This document shows positions 17,822 through 27,289 of a stretch of 64,000 nt of DNA, piece after piece. Where the stretch lies: the NCBI GenBank assembly GCA_030745875.1, contig JASLNT010000041.1, positions 1 to 64,000 on the forward strand, given 5' to 3'. Source of the DNA: Phycisphaerae bacterium (GTDB lineage: Bacteria > Planctomycetota > Phycisphaerae > SM23-33). Both the position numbers and the translations under genes were made by a program. How positions within the stretch are numbered: position 1 is the first letter of the stretch; each line of letters begins with the position of its first letter. The notes under the pieces are model-generated. The model was not told the origin of the DNA and ran no database searches. It saw only the letters and a list, made by a program, of their open reading frames with translations.

Positions 17822-18742
17822 TCACTCTGTCGACAACGCGGCCTGCAGGCGGCTGACATTGGCGCGCATTACGCTCAGGTAATCGTGCGGCTGATTGGGC
17901 CTGTGTTCGCACGGTGAGAACACCACGCTGACCAAGCCGAGGTCTTTCTTCAACTGTTCGGATACTGTGTCGACGGGTTGCTGCTCCCAAAGGATGATCT
18001 GCGGGCGGGGTCTGATCTGTTCGACCTGCTTGCGGATATCGGCGATTAGCTCGTTTGACGGTGTGACTTCAGGATCCAAATCGAGATTTGTGAGGTTCCA
18101 TTCATATCGCCGGACCAGGTAGTTGTACGCCGGATGCGCCGCCAGCAATCCCTGGTCCTTCAACTTCTCGGACAATGTCGCCAGTGATGCGTCGATTGCA
18201 TCAAGGTCCTCAGCCAGAGCGGTGTGGTTGGCTCGGAGTTTGTCGATGCGGGATGGCAGCAAACGAACGAGCGCCTTATGTACTTCGGCGGCTTGGATTT
18301 TGGCGTTGTGCGGATCGAGCCACGTGTGTCCGTCAATTCCTGCATGATCGTGCTGTCCGCCCGGGCCATGACTGTGAGTGATCGAAGTGTCGAATCCGAC
18401 AAATGTTCCCGCCAGTGGACAGGCGGTGTCTATCAGCTTTGACGGTGGAAGGCTTACTTTGTCGACCCATCTGTCGAAATCAGCGCCATTGACCAAAATG
18501 AGATCGGCTTGCTGGTAAGCTGCAATCGTTGCGGTGTTCGGCATCCAGGTGATCGGGTCCTTGTCGGCGGGTAGCGGACATATGATTTTCACCAGATCGC
18601 CGGCGATCCGTTGGGCGAAGTACGTTGTCGGATAGAACGTTGTGTAGACTTCCGGGATAGCTCGCTGCTGCGGAGTTTCGGTATTCGAGCAACCGAGTAT
18701 CGTTACGGCCAGCAGTATGCATGCATGTTTGTGCATATTCAT
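17822..18742 (-). CDS. ZnuA-like metal-binding lipoprotein
   Basis: A 306-residue periplasmic metal-binding protein of the cluster A-I (ZnuA/TroA) family with a lipobox (VTILGCS). A His-rich loop (HSHGPGGQHDHAG) and GHTWLDPHNA give metal ligands, followed by AAHPAYNYLVRRY and a late acidic/Glu site (LWEQQP). The family's first ligand, the His of DPHxYEP, is replaced: the block reads DPITWMP. No ZnuB or ZnuC lies nearby; instead the gene ends a run with an FtsX-type ABC transporter, starting 14 bp after the DUF3604 protein A stop. The start is taken at 18742 (MNMHKHA); 18736 is also possible. Confidence 0.8.
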   Translation of the reverse strand: MNMHKHACILLAVTILGCSNTETPQQRAIPEVYTTFYPTTYFAQRIAGDLVKIICPLPADKDPITWMPNTATIAAYQQADLILVNGADFDRWVDKVSLPPSKLIDTACPLAGTFVGFDTSITHSHGPGGQHDHAGIDGHTWLDPHNAKIQAAEVHKALVRLLPSRIDKLRANHTALAEDLDAIDASLATLSEKLKDQGLLAAHPAYNYLVRRYEWNLTNLDLDPEVTPSNELIADIRKQVEQIRPRPQIILWEQQPVDTVSEQLKKDLGLVSVVFSPCEHRPNQPHDYLSVMRANVSRLQAALSTE

Positions 18743-18756
18743 TGCAGCCCGCCTTG

Positions 18757-21300
18757 TTACGGTTTGAACGTTACCCATACTGGAGAGGTCCAACCCATAT
18801 TACCGTCGATCTGTATAATGCGGAGGTAGTAACGGTTCTCACCCTTCAGCGGTTTGCTGTCGGTGAATGTGGTTTGGAAATTCCTGGTGTTCGCGGGAGT
18901 GAAGGTCTTGTAGTTCTTCTCATTTCGCACGATGATCACCGACGCGATCGGGGCGGTGCCCTTAACCGCCATCTTCATTGTCGGTTTGTCGGATGTCTCG
19001 AAGATCTCGCCGAGCATTCGCCCGTTGCAGGAAAACTCCATGAATATCTTATCGGTCGCCGCGATTGTGCGCCTCGCGTCGGCGGCGTCGAACACGCCAG
19101 GGCGGTTGAACTTCTTGACGTAGACCCCGCCGAACGTGACGTTTGTCGATCTGTGATCGCTGCTGGCGAACACTCCGAGCTTGTGGCCGAGTTTCAGAGC
19201 GTTCTGGTAGGTTCCCGCACTTCGATTTCCGAAGTTTATCGGCTTGGATGTCGCGACTTTCGGCTGCGGCAGGTCGTTGCCCTCGTAGCTGTTGCGAGAG
19301 CCCTGGTATATCTCGACGAGTGTTTCGATCTTGCTGTCGATCTGTTTGTACACTCCCCAGTCGGTGCCCATCCCGCCGGCGGATGTGTGTTCAATAGTGA
19401 TCGTTCGCATGCCCGATCTGCGCAGAATGTCCCAGACATCCCACGGCGGAAGCTGGCCTCGTTTGACGTTTTGCTCGCCCTCGGGCGGAGGGGGCAGCGC
19501 CTTGGCCCATCGCGAATTGAGGTAACGCTGGCGGGAGATGTAGACTATCGGTCCGCCGCGTTTGATGAACACCACATTGCGATGCCCGTAAGGCCAGGTC
19601 TGCTCGCGTTCGTACGCATAGAACGATAGGAATTTCGCGGGGCTATGGAACATGTCAGCGTATTTCTGACTCTGATGCCACTCGTATTCGTGGTATGTCT
19701 TGCCCGCATCGCTGTGGTCGGTGGTCGCCAGGTAGTCCAGGCCCGCGGCATCCAGGGCGTAGCGGAAATGCTCGATAATACACCCGTCGTCCGGTGTGCG
19801 GCAGTTGGAGAAATCCGTATGCCTGTGGAAATCGCCCCAGTAAAGTTCGTAGTCTGTATCGCCAAAGGTCCACTTGTGACGGTCGTTGCGATTCCTTTCG
19901 GGAGTGTTGTTGATAGGTTTTGGGGCGGTCCACAGGGGTTTGGATGCGATCTTGTCGGCCGTTGGGAATGCGGCTGCCTGGTCTTTGGTGATGCGCGCCA
20001 AGTGGACGGCGCTGAGGCCTTGCTGCTTAATCTTCCTTCCGTCGCTGGGCCAGACTGCGATGATTTGTCCCTTGGCGTCGAGGGCGGCTGAGACGCGACG
20101 GTCCTGGCAGTACGAACTTTGCCCCAGTATCAGCGGTTTGATCCAGGTCTTCTTGTCAGTGTCGTAGCGCGTGAGGGCGGTGGTCCAGTTCTTGTCGCCC
20201 GAGACGCGGTAGTATCGATAGAAAACCAACGGATTGCCCGATCCGTCAACGACGACTTCCGGTTGGTTGATTGCGCTGGAGTTCGGTCCTTTGGCCGGGA
20301 CCAGTCCGGGTATGAGCGGGGCGAAGTCGCCCGCTGATGCAGTTTTGCCCGTCGCCAAGTCCACCGAAACCAAGTTGAGATGGCGCCCGTAGTTCAGTCC
20401 GCCTCCGCTGCTTCGCCATTCGGATCCAAGGTCCTTGCCCCATCGCTCGGGTCCGTCTTCGTAGGCTATCCAAAGTGTTTTTCCGTCCGGTGAGACGGCT
20501 CCGTGCGGACGGGCTTCGTAGCGTTTGGTCGCGACGATTGGCGAGATCGTTGTCTTGCCCACCGGTGTCACCTTCGCCAGATAAACATCGTAATTCCCGC
20601 CCCGGTAACTGTCGAAAACAATCAGCGCCTCATCGTTCTTTCCGAACGCCAGGCGGGGCTCCCAATCCCCGGAGGGGTGTTTTGTTACGCGTATCGGTTC
20701 GGACCAATTCTTCTTCTGCGGATCGAGATACGCTGCGTAGATGTCGTTGCCTTCCTCCCGGAACGCTTGCCATGTCGCCCAGACTCGCCCGCGGGCGTCC
20801 GTTTTTGCATTAGGGAATATGTTGCTGCCCGGTGTTTTCGAGATGGTGACAGTTCTTCCCGAGGGCTTTCCTTCGATCACCGCTCTGGCGAGTATGTCCC
20901 ATCTTCCCGGAGACTGCATCTGCGACCAGACACACCATACGGCTCCGGAACTGTCACAGGCTGCCGTCGGTTGATAAACGTCGCCTGATTCGGAGATTGC
21001 GCCGCGGGAAACGAGCTTTCCGTCGAGCAACTCGGCGAATTTGACCTGGTCGGCGTCGCGCGTGTATTCAATGTAGGCGACGGTTATTTTACCGTCGGGT
21101 GAGATGCATATCGACGGGAAGTCATTCTGCACCTTGTCACCGGCCAGCGAGGCAAGCGGTTTGATGACTTCGCCCGGCAAACGGGCGGCGGGTCGATTCC
21201 TGCGGTTCTTCTTTTTCTTTCGCGCCTGCGCATCGGAAAGTGACACTACTGATAGCAGGATTAACGTGAGAATGACGGTCCGTCGGAATGCTGTCTTCAT
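18757..21300 (-). CDS. DUF3604 family protein A (beta-propeller-like N half, PHP-like C half)
   Basis: An 847-residue exported protein. A signal peptide (residues about 1-23) and a Lys/Arg stretch precede repeated beta blades (SICISPDGKITVAYIEY, RLAFGKNDEALIVFDSYRGG). From about residue 485 comes a PHP/DUF3604 domain with metal-binding motifs WGDFHRHTDFS and TTDHSD, a later SSDH and the family's C-terminal RRTIAATDKIFMEFSCNG. By family knowledge the domain is a probable metal-dependent hydrolase; the substrate is unknown. The start at 21300 has AGGAA upstream; an ATG at 21339 is less likely. It is a close paralogue of the gene at 24434-26977 and lies between the permease and znuA-like genes. 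Confidence 0.8.
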   Translation of the reverse strand: MKTAFRRTVILTLILLSVVSLSDAQARKKKKNRRNRPAARLPGEVIKPLASLAGDKVQNDFPSICISPDGKITVAYIEYTRDADQVKFAELLDGKLVSRGAISESGDVYQPTAACDSSGAVWCVWSQMQSPGRWDILARAVIEGKPSGRTVTISKTPGSNIFPNAKTDARGRVWATWQAFREEGNDIYAAYLDPQKKNWSEPIRVTKHPSGDWEPRLAFGKNDEALIVFDSYRGGNYDVYLAKVTPVGKTTISPIVATKRYEARPHGAVSPDGKTLWIAYEDGPERWGKDLGSEWRSSGGGLNYGRHLNLVSVDLATGKTASAGDFAPLIPGLVPAKGPNSSAINQPEVVVDGSGNPLVFYRYYRVSGDKNWTTALTRYDTDKKTWIKPLILGQSSYCQDRRVSAALDAKGQIIAVWPSDGRKIKQQGLSAVHLARITKDQAAAFPTADKIASKPLWTAPKPINNTPERNRNDRHKWTFGDTDYELYWGDFHRHTDFSNCRTPDDGCIIEHFRYALDAAGLDYLATTDHSDAGKTYHEYEWHQSQKYADMFHSPAKFLSFYAYEREQTWPYGHRNVVFIKRGGPIVYISRQRYLNSRWAKALPPPPEGEQNVKRGQLPPWDVWDILRRSGMRTITIEHTSAGGMGTDWGVYKQIDSKIETLVEIYQGSRNSYEGNDLPQPKVATSKPINFGNRSAGTYQNALKLGHKLGVFASSDHRSTNVTFGGVYVKKFNRPGVFDAADARRTIAATDKIFMEFSCNGRMLGEIFETSDKPTMKMAVKGTAPIASVIIVRNEKNYKTFTPANTRNFQTTFTDSKPLKGENRYYLRIIQIDGNMGWTSPVWVTFKP

Positions 21301-21327
21301 AGTGAGTGATTCCTGTTGTTGAAACGA

Positions 21328-21339
21328 GTGTCTTGACAC
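21328..21339. promoter_or_regulatory. small palindrome GTGTC-TT-GACAC
   Basis: A perfect 5-bp inverted repeat with a 2-bp centre in the 67-bp gap between the permease and DUF3604 protein A. It could be an operator or a minor hairpin; short enough to be chance. Confidence 0.2.
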
Positions 21340-21367
21340 AGCGATTCTACCATATTGCGTTCGGAGT

Positions 21368-22537
21368 CTACAGCAGCAGGCTGAAACGCACTACACACCA
21401 GACCAGCATGCCCAGCATGGCGCCGGCGAGAATCGCGCTGGCGCCCACCAGCAGGACGATCTCGCTGGTCTGGATTGCAAGGACGGTTGAGCGACTCGAT
21501 CCAATCTTGCTGAGGGTCTGGAACTCCCGTTTGCGGATTCGCAGCGACAGCAGCACCACCAAAAGAAGGAACAGGCCCGTCGAGATCAGCACCATTACGA
21601 AAATGGCGTCCAGGAACTGCTTGACGCGAAATACGATGTCCATCATCGAGTTGACTATTGTTCTCGGGGCGACTGCCTGGGCGTCGGCTGATTCGCGATA
21701 GCGGGCTTTGAGGATTGTGTGCGACTTGGCGTTGCGAGGCAGGGCGACGAGAGAAGTCACGGGATACTCATCCGGCGGGCCGTGGAAGTGGAAGCTGTCG
21801 AGCAGTTCGGGAGTTACCTCGGCGTGATCCACCAGCGACGGGCTCATTACCACGCTCGTGTCGGTTGCTCCCAGCAGCAGCGACGGGTCGGTGACCTTCT
21901 GTGCGGCGGTGTGGCCGTGACCTATCCCGGCTATTATCCACGTTGTCTTGATGTCTGTCAGTGCGACCATGTCGTCGGCGGTTCCGGTCTCTTCAAGCAC
22001 GCCGACCACGCGCATCAGCAGCGGATAGCTCGATGTGATGTCATAAACTCTCTCCTGGTCGGACTTTAGTCTGTCGCCCGGCGCCAGTCGGAGTCTCCTG
22101 GCTGCTGCTGCTCCGAGCACCACGTCTCCGAGCAATTGCGGGCTCGTGCCGCGGGCGACTTTCAGATTGCGGAACGAGAAGTAATCCAGAGTCGTTCCGA
22201 CGAGTGGAACGCCTTCTGCAGTGTATGCAATGTGCATTGGGATGATAGTCGCCAAGCCGTCTTTGGCGGCCTCGTCGGCGCTGGCCATCGTGAGTCGCTG
22301 TTCGATTCGCCCTTTGAAATACAACGTGTTAAGCACCAGGTCGTAGGCGCTGCCTTTGGCTCCGATTACCAGGGGCGTCTGATCGGCCCGGTCGATCATG
22401 ATGCGGTTGTAGTATCCGACCAGCACGTGGACGGCTGCCGGCAGGAACATCGCGATAGAGACGCATATCACGAGTATCGCCGACCGAAGGCGGTAGTGCA
22501 GAGCGTATCGAAATGCGAGCCAGAGGGCGTCTCTCAT
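21368..22537 (-). CDS. FtsX/MacB-type ABC transporter permease
   Basis: A 389-residue permease with one N-terminal TM helix (residues about 18-40), a large extracytoplasmic domain and three C-terminal TM helices (about 265-385). This is the FtsX/LolC/MacB topology. The start codon overlaps the ATPase stop (ATGA), so the pair is coupled. Such permeases usually act in lipoprotein release, peptide export or mechanotransmission rather than solute uptake. The cargo is unknown. Confidence 0.85.
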   Translation of the reverse strand: MRDALWLAFRYALHYRLRSAILVICVSIAMFLPAAVHVLVGYYNRIMIDRADQTPLVIGAKGSAYDLVLNTLYFKGRIEQRLTMASADEAAKDGLATIIPMHIAYTAEGVPLVGTTLDYFSFRNLKVARGTSPQLLGDVVLGAAAARRLRLAPGDRLKSDQERVYDITSSYPLLMRVVGVLEETGTADDMVALTDIKTTWIIAGIGHGHTAAQKVTDPSLLLGATDTSVVMSPSLVDHAEVTPELLDSFHFHGPPDEYPVTSLVALPRNAKSHTILKARYRESADAQAVAPRTIVNSMMDIVFRVKQFLDAIFVMVLISTGLFLLLVVLLSLRIRKREFQTLSKIGSSRSTVLAIQTSEIVLLVGASAILAGAMLGMLVWCVVRFSLLL

Positions 22538-23187
22538 TGGAGATCCTCCAGGTCGATGATACGATCGAAGCGATCGAGCAGGGAATGATCGTGCGTGACC
22601 ATAAGCACTGTGGCGTCTCGTCGAGCCGCTTGTTCGAGCAGCACTTGTACGATAGTTCTGCTGATTTGCGGATCGAGATTGCCCGTTGGTTCGTCGGCCA
22701 GGATGATCTTCGGGCCTGTGACCAGCGCGCGGCAGATGGCGACGCGCTGACGCTGGCCTTGCGAGAGGCGGTCGGGGCGCCTGTCAAGCGTTTCGGATAT
22801 ATCCGTGGCGTCGGCCAGCGCGGCGGCTTGGTTGCGGACTGAGGCGTTGAGCTTCAGTGCGGGATTGATGCGGTAGGGCAGGAGAATGTTCTGACGCACC
22901 GTGAGGTACTCCAGCAGTTCGAACTCCTGGAATATCAGGCCGATGTTCGCGATTCTAAAAGCGCGTCTTACAGCGTCGTTTTGGTGTGAAATCTGCGTGT
23001 CTGAGACTCGCACCGTTCCTGTAATCGGGAGGAGTATCCCCGCGGCGATGTGCAGCAGCGTGGTCTTGCCCGATCCGGACGGGCCGATGATTGCGGCGGT
23101 TTGCCCGGAGTCTATGTCGAGTTTGCCCGCACGCAGCGAAAAACCGCTGTCGGGGTACTCGAACGACATGTCGCGAATGCTAATCAT
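22534..23187 (-). CDS. ABC transporter ATP-binding protein, LolD/MacB type
   Basis: A 217-residue ATPase. It has Walker A (GPSGSGKTTLLHIA), the signature LSQGQRQRVAICRAL (LSQGQ in place of LSGGQ), Walker B (IILADEPTGNLD) and the switch His (LMVTHDHS). The start at 23187 (MISIRDMSFEYPD) overlaps the stop of the upstream gene by ATGA; the longer frame to 23244 is an artefact. It pairs with the FtsX-type permease directly downstream. Confidence 0.92.
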   Translation of the reverse strand: MISIRDMSFEYPDSGFSLRAGKLDIDSGQTAAIIGPSGSGKTTLLHIAAGILLPITGTVRVSDTQISHQNDAVRRAFRIANIGLIFQEFELLEYLTVRQNILLPYRINPALKLNASVRNQAAALADATDISETLDRRPDRLSQGQRQRVAICRALVTGPKIILADEPTGNLDPQISRTIVQVLLEQAARRDATVLMVTHDHSLLDRFDRIIDLEDLQ

Positions 23188-24434
23188 GATTGTCCGACGG
23201 AGACGCGTTTGTGCCTTTGGATCTGGGAGTCGGCGATTCGCCACGCCTTTCCGTTGTGGCGGACGGTGTATACAGCCCTGTACTCGTTGAAACGCGGGTG
23301 CGAGTGGGCCATGTGCGTCACTGTTCCATAGACTCGCCAGTGGTGGCGGACCTTAAAGGCCGCTCCGGCGGCAGGCGTGATTTCCGTAGAGATCGCCTTG
23401 ACTCGACGGATGCGGAATGTCATTCGTTTGTTCTTTCGTTTCGCGATAGTCTGGTGGACTTCGTTATAGACTTTGTCGAGCAAGTCGCCTTCGAGGCTCT
23501 TCGCCAGCGCATCGTATATCTCGTCTTCGGTGCGCTCATTGAAAGCTCGGTATATGCCCTGATGCAGGTCGCGGAAAATTCCTATTGCCCGAGCGTCGTC
23601 GGGCACGGCGATCGGGGTGCTGATATTGGCGGCATACAATGCGACTCCCGCGACCAGCAACGTAAGGGTCGCTATTATCGGGTGCTTCTTCGGACCGATG
23701 AATACGACGGCGACCAGTGTTCCGAGCCCCGACAGGATCACTATCCAAACGCCATGGTAATTGGTGGGCGGTGGATCGTTCTCGTGCTTCGACACTGCCT
23801 GCGGTTTCGGATTCGGAGCCTGTTTTCCGGTTCCTTTGCGGTATCGAAAGGCGATGTCACGCTGTTGCGGATCGGACAGATCGGATCGCCCCGAATCACC
23901 AATCGCCTCACCAACGATGTGTTGATGTGTGATGTCGGCTGAATCGCCCGGATCGAGCACGATTGTCACAGTTCCGGGCAGCGAGAGGTAGTTGTCGTTG
24001 TGCAGTTCGATCTCCGCCCCGCTGGTCCATTTGTCCGGATGCGGGATGACGAATCGGTAGGTCTTCGTAAACGGCATGGTGAGCTTGACCTGTTCGATGG
24101 GTTTCAGGGACGTGCGGAGCCCGTTGACGGACAGCTCCAATCCGTCAGCCAGCGTGTCGCCAAGCGAAGAAAAGTATCTTGCTTGCTCGGCCTTGGACAT
24201 TCTTCCGTCCTGGTCGACGTCCATCCTGACGACTTCCAGAAAGGCGGCCGGGCGGTTCAGGGCAGTATCGTATTCGATCTTGATGTCGTCCGCCCCAATC
24301 AGGATGCGGATTTCCTGATCTACGCGGGCCATTGAGCCCTTGGCGTCCGCTGACGCAGACGAAACGCCGCAGAACAGCAGCAAGCTTGCGGCAATGAATG
24401 AAAATGCGGTCGATTTTCCGAGAAGAGATCGCAT
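23184..24434 (-). CDS. membrane-anchored protein with an EF-hand-like loop
   Basis: A 416-residue protein: signal peptide, an extracytoplasmic domain with IRILIGADDIKIEYD and one calcium-loop-like stretch (DVDQDGRMSKAE), two TM helices (residues about 232-280), then a soluble C-terminal domain of about 130 residues. The N-terminal arrangement resembles the extracytoplasmic domains of HupE/UreJ-like metal transport proteins, but only loosely. The start at 24434 overlaps the stop of the DUF3604 protein B gene (TGATG) and the end overlaps the ATPase start (ATGA), placing it firmly in the operon. The function is not recognised. Confidence 0.7.
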   Translation of the reverse strand: MRSLLGKSTAFSFIAASLLLFCGVSSASADAKGSMARVDQEIRILIGADDIKIEYDTALNRPAAFLEVVRMDVDQDGRMSKAEQARYFSSLGDTLADGLELSVNGLRTSLKPIEQVKLTMPFTKTYRFVIPHPDKWTSGAEIELHNDNYLSLPGTVTIVLDPGDSADITHQHIVGEAIGDSGRSDLSDPQQRDIAFRYRKGTGKQAPNPKPQAVSKHENDPPPTNYHGVWIVILSGLGTLVAVVFIGPKKHPIIATLTLLVAGVALYAANISTPIAVPDDARAIGIFRDLHQGIYRAFNERTEDEIYDALAKSLEGDLLDKVYNEVHQTIAKRKNKRMTFRIRRVKAISTEITPAAGAAFKVRHHWRVYGTVTHMAHSHPRFNEYRAVYTVRHNGKAWRIADSQIQRHKRVSVGQS

Positions 24435-26977
24435 CACTTCTTCTTGAAGGTCGCCCAGACGGGCGTAGCCCAAGCCATGTTCCCGTCTGACTGCACTACG
24501 CGGATGTAGTAGCGATTCTCGCCTTCAATGGGCGACTGGTCAGTGAAGACGGTGTCGAATTCCTTTGTTTTCGGTTCGAATGTCTTGAGGTCCTTTTCAT
24601 TTCGGACGATCGTGACCTGACTGAGCGGGGCGGTCCCGGATACCGCGATCTTCAGCTTCGGTTTGTCGCTGGTTTCGAACACCGTTCCCAGCAGATGGCC
24701 GTTGCAACTGAACTCGATGAACACTTTGTCAGTCCCCGCGATGGTTCGCCGTGCGTTCATGGCGTCCAGAACCGCCTTTCGCGTGAACTCCTCAACGTAC
24801 ACCCCGCCGAAGCTGGTGTTTGTCGCGATATGGTCGCTGCTTGTGAATATCCCAAGCTTGTATCCATTTTTCAGTGCGTTTTGGTACACGCCCTTGTTGT
24901 ACCGGCCGAAGTCCTTGCCTGTCTTGACCGATCCGTGGGCGTCTGCCTTCAGTTTGACGTCTTTGGGGAAACCTACAGTCGGCTGGGGTGTGTTGATCCC
25001 TTCGTAACTGACGCGGGCGCCCTGGTAAATCTCGACGAGGTTTTCGACTGCGTTGTCGATCTTCTCGTACCCGTCCCAGTCGGTGCCCATGCCCGTCGCG
25101 CCGGTGTGACTGACGACTGAAACTTCATACTTCCAGGCTCGCAGGAGCTTCCATAACTCCTTCGGCGCGATCTGAGCAGGCCCTTCGGCCGGCGGGATCA
25201 TCTTGCCCCAGATTGAGTTCTTGTACAGGGCTCGTTTTATGTAGATCATCGGTCCGCCGCGTTTGATGAAAACCACGTTGCGGTGCCCCCAAGGCCAAGT
25301 CTGCTCGCGTTCATATACGTAGAACGAGTTGAAAATGCCCGGTGCATGGAAGACGTCCATGAGCTTCTGATTATGCCACCATTCATAGGGTCCGTACATG
25401 TTGGCGATATCGGTATGATCGGAGGTCCCGAGGAAATCGAGTTTCCCAATATCATAAGCGTATCGGAACTGCTCGACAACGCATCCGTCATCGGGCGTGC
25501 GGCAGGCGGACATGTCGGTGTGGCGGTGGAAGTCGCCCCAGTACAGTTTGTACTTCTTGCCGTCGATTTCCCAAACGTGACGGTCCGACCGGGCGCGTTG
25601 GGGCGTGTCTTCGCCCCAAATCGCTTTGGGTGCGGGGCGTTTGGGTTTAACGTGCGCTTTGCCCGCCGCCAGTTCCATCGAGGTGTCGATCTTTGCGAGG
25701 TATACGCCGGCAGTCAGAGGGTGCTTGTTTCTTCTCAAGTCCGACGGCCAGGCCATGTACATCTCGCCTTTGGGGTTGCGTGCCCAGGCGCAGCGGCGAT
25801 CCTGCCCGAAGGGACTTTTTGCGACGGGCACGGCGGCTGACCATTTGCCTGTTTTGGCGTCATATCGCGTCAGGGCCAGCTTCCAACTCGTGCCGATGTA
25901 GCGACGGGCGGATACCCATGTTCGGCCTTGCGAGTCGATCATGACTCGGGGCATGTTCAACACGCTGATCTTGCGTCCTTGAGGCTTGCGTTTTGGTTTC
26001 TTGGCCTTTGGTTTTGCTTTGGCGGTCGGTTGGGGCTTGGGGCCGATCCTCAACGATATGCTGAGTCCCGGTATCGGCGTTATCTTTCCGGTTGCGATAT
26101 CGTATTGCACGGCGTTGAGATGTTTGCCGAAGTTCAGACCGGTAGAGCCTGCGACGCCGCGCGTGTCGCCGCCCCAGTTCAGGCGTCCGTTTTCACAGGC
26201 GATCACGAAGCTCTTTCCGTCCGGCGTGACCGCAATCGAGGGACGTCCCTGGTAGCGGGGCGATTTGGTGAGTTGTTTGATCTCGGTTTTACCGTCGAGT
26301 GCGACTTTTGCAAGGTATACGTTGTATACGCCGCCGCGGGATGAGTCGAATGCGATCCACGCGCCGTCGTCTTTCCCGAACGCCAGGCGCGGCTCCCAGT
26401 CGCCGGCGGGGTTTTTGGTGACCTGAATCTCATCGGACCATTTGTCGGCGGCGGGGTCATAGTATTTGGCGAATATGTCCGCGTGGGCCTTGCGGAACGA
26501 CTGCCACGTTATCCAGATGCGCCCTTTGGCGTCGCTGCCGGCGTCGCAGAAGACCGCACTACCGGACTTGCCTTCCACAGTTACAGTCTGCGCGTCGGGT
26601 TTGTCTCCGACGATACGCCGGGCGTTGAGGCTCCAGGCGTTGGTTTGTTCGTTGATTTGCGACCAGATCGCCCAGATCGCGCCTTTGGCGTCGCAGGCGA
26701 CGGCGGGCTGGTGGATGATTCCCGGGCCAGCCGGTGTTGCGATCACCTTCAGCTTACCGTCTTCGAGGCGAGCAAGCTTGAGGGAGTCGGCCTTATCGTC
26801 CCAAGCCACGTAGATCACGCAGGGGCGTCCCTGTTTGTCTACACACATTGCGGGATAGTCTTCCTGAACGTCCGGAGTGGCTAGCGATGCTGTTGGCGTG
26901 ACAGTTGCGCCGACGGCATGCGGAGTAATGATAAACAAAGTCGCCATCAGCGACGTGACGAAAGCGAGATTACGCAT
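24434..26977 (-). CDS. DUF3604 family protein B (paralogue of A)
   Basis: An 847-residue exported protein with the same order as protein A: signal peptide, beta-blade repeats (RLAFGKDDGAWIAFDSSRGG), a Lys/Pro-rich linker (residues about 310-335) absent from A, then the PHP/DUF3604 domain with WGDFHRHTDMS, GTSDHTD, TSSDH and RRTIAGTDKVFIEFSCNG. A strong ribosome binding site (AGAGGTGA) precedes the ATG at 26977. It is the first gene of the six-gene run and overlaps the next one by TGATG. Probable metal-dependent hydrolase by family; substrate unknown. Confidence 0.82.
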   Translation of the reverse strand: MRNLAFVTSLMATLFIITPHAVGATVTPTASLATPDVQEDYPAMCVDKQGRPCVIYVAWDDKADSLKLARLEDGKLKVIATPAGPGIIHQPAVACDAKGAIWAIWSQINEQTNAWSLNARRIVGDKPDAQTVTVEGKSGSAVFCDAGSDAKGRIWITWQSFRKAHADIFAKYYDPAADKWSDEIQVTKNPAGDWEPRLAFGKDDGAWIAFDSSRGGVYNVYLAKVALDGKTEIKQLTKSPRYQGRPSIAVTPDGKSFVIACENGRLNWGGDTRGVAGSTGLNFGKHLNAVQYDIATGKITPIPGLSISLRIGPKPQPTAKAKPKAKKPKRKPQGRKISVLNMPRVMIDSQGRTWVSARRYIGTSWKLALTRYDAKTGKWSAAVPVAKSPFGQDRRCAWARNPKGEMYMAWPSDLRRNKHPLTAGVYLAKIDTSMELAAGKAHVKPKRPAPKAIWGEDTPQRARSDRHVWEIDGKKYKLYWGDFHRHTDMSACRTPDDGCVVEQFRYAYDIGKLDFLGTSDHTDIANMYGPYEWWHNQKLMDVFHAPGIFNSFYVYEREQTWPWGHRNVVFIKRGGPMIYIKRALYKNSIWGKMIPPAEGPAQIAPKELWKLLRAWKYEVSVVSHTGATGMGTDWDGYEKIDNAVENLVEIYQGARVSYEGINTPQPTVGFPKDVKLKADAHGSVKTGKDFGRYNKGVYQNALKNGYKLGIFTSSDHIATNTSFGGVYVEEFTRKAVLDAMNARRTIAGTDKVFIEFSCNGHLLGTVFETSDKPKLKIAVSGTAPLSQVTIVRNEKDLKTFEPKTKEFDTVFTDQSPIEGENRYYIRVVQSDGNMAWATPVWATFKKK

Positions 26978-27289
26978 AGATCACCTCTTGAAATCGCTCC
27001 GGAGTGGAGCGTTGTTATGGCGTGAAGATATCACAATGGCGTGGATGGGGCAATATGTTCGGCACAAACAAACCCCCGATGCTTTACCATGCGAAACCAA
27101 ATTTCATATCAGTTGATATTGAACGCCGCATAACCTATCCTAGTCTTGTTGTGAAAACAATAACATGAAAGGGCGGATGTAGTATTGGAAAGAGTCGATT
27201 ATGTTTTTCAGCTTTGAATCCAGAAACCAAACATGGGTCCGACATGGTATGGACGCATCATCGCGATAAGAGATAACCCCGGAGATAAG
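26978..27289. other. divergent intergenic region
   Basis: This AT-richer 312-bp stretch separates the DUF3604 operon from the prpE-like gene and should hold promoters for both. A candidate rightward promoter is TTGATA (27113-27118), 17 bp, TATCCT (27136-27141). No gene or RNA was recognised. Confidence 0.5.
27113..27141 (+). promoter_or_regulatory. candidate promoter for the prpE-like gene
   Basis: TTGATA, a 17-bp spacer and TATCCT. The leader would be about 140 nt. Confidence 0.3.

Noticed and set aside
17725..17859. N-terminal extension of the ECF sigma factor
   Set aside because: It adds 45 residues unlike the family and runs into the znuA-like gene; a good ribosome binding site precedes 17724.
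18721..19629. 302-residue plus-strand ORF opposite DUF3604 protein A
   Set aside because: Shadow frame of a well-supported gene on the other strand.
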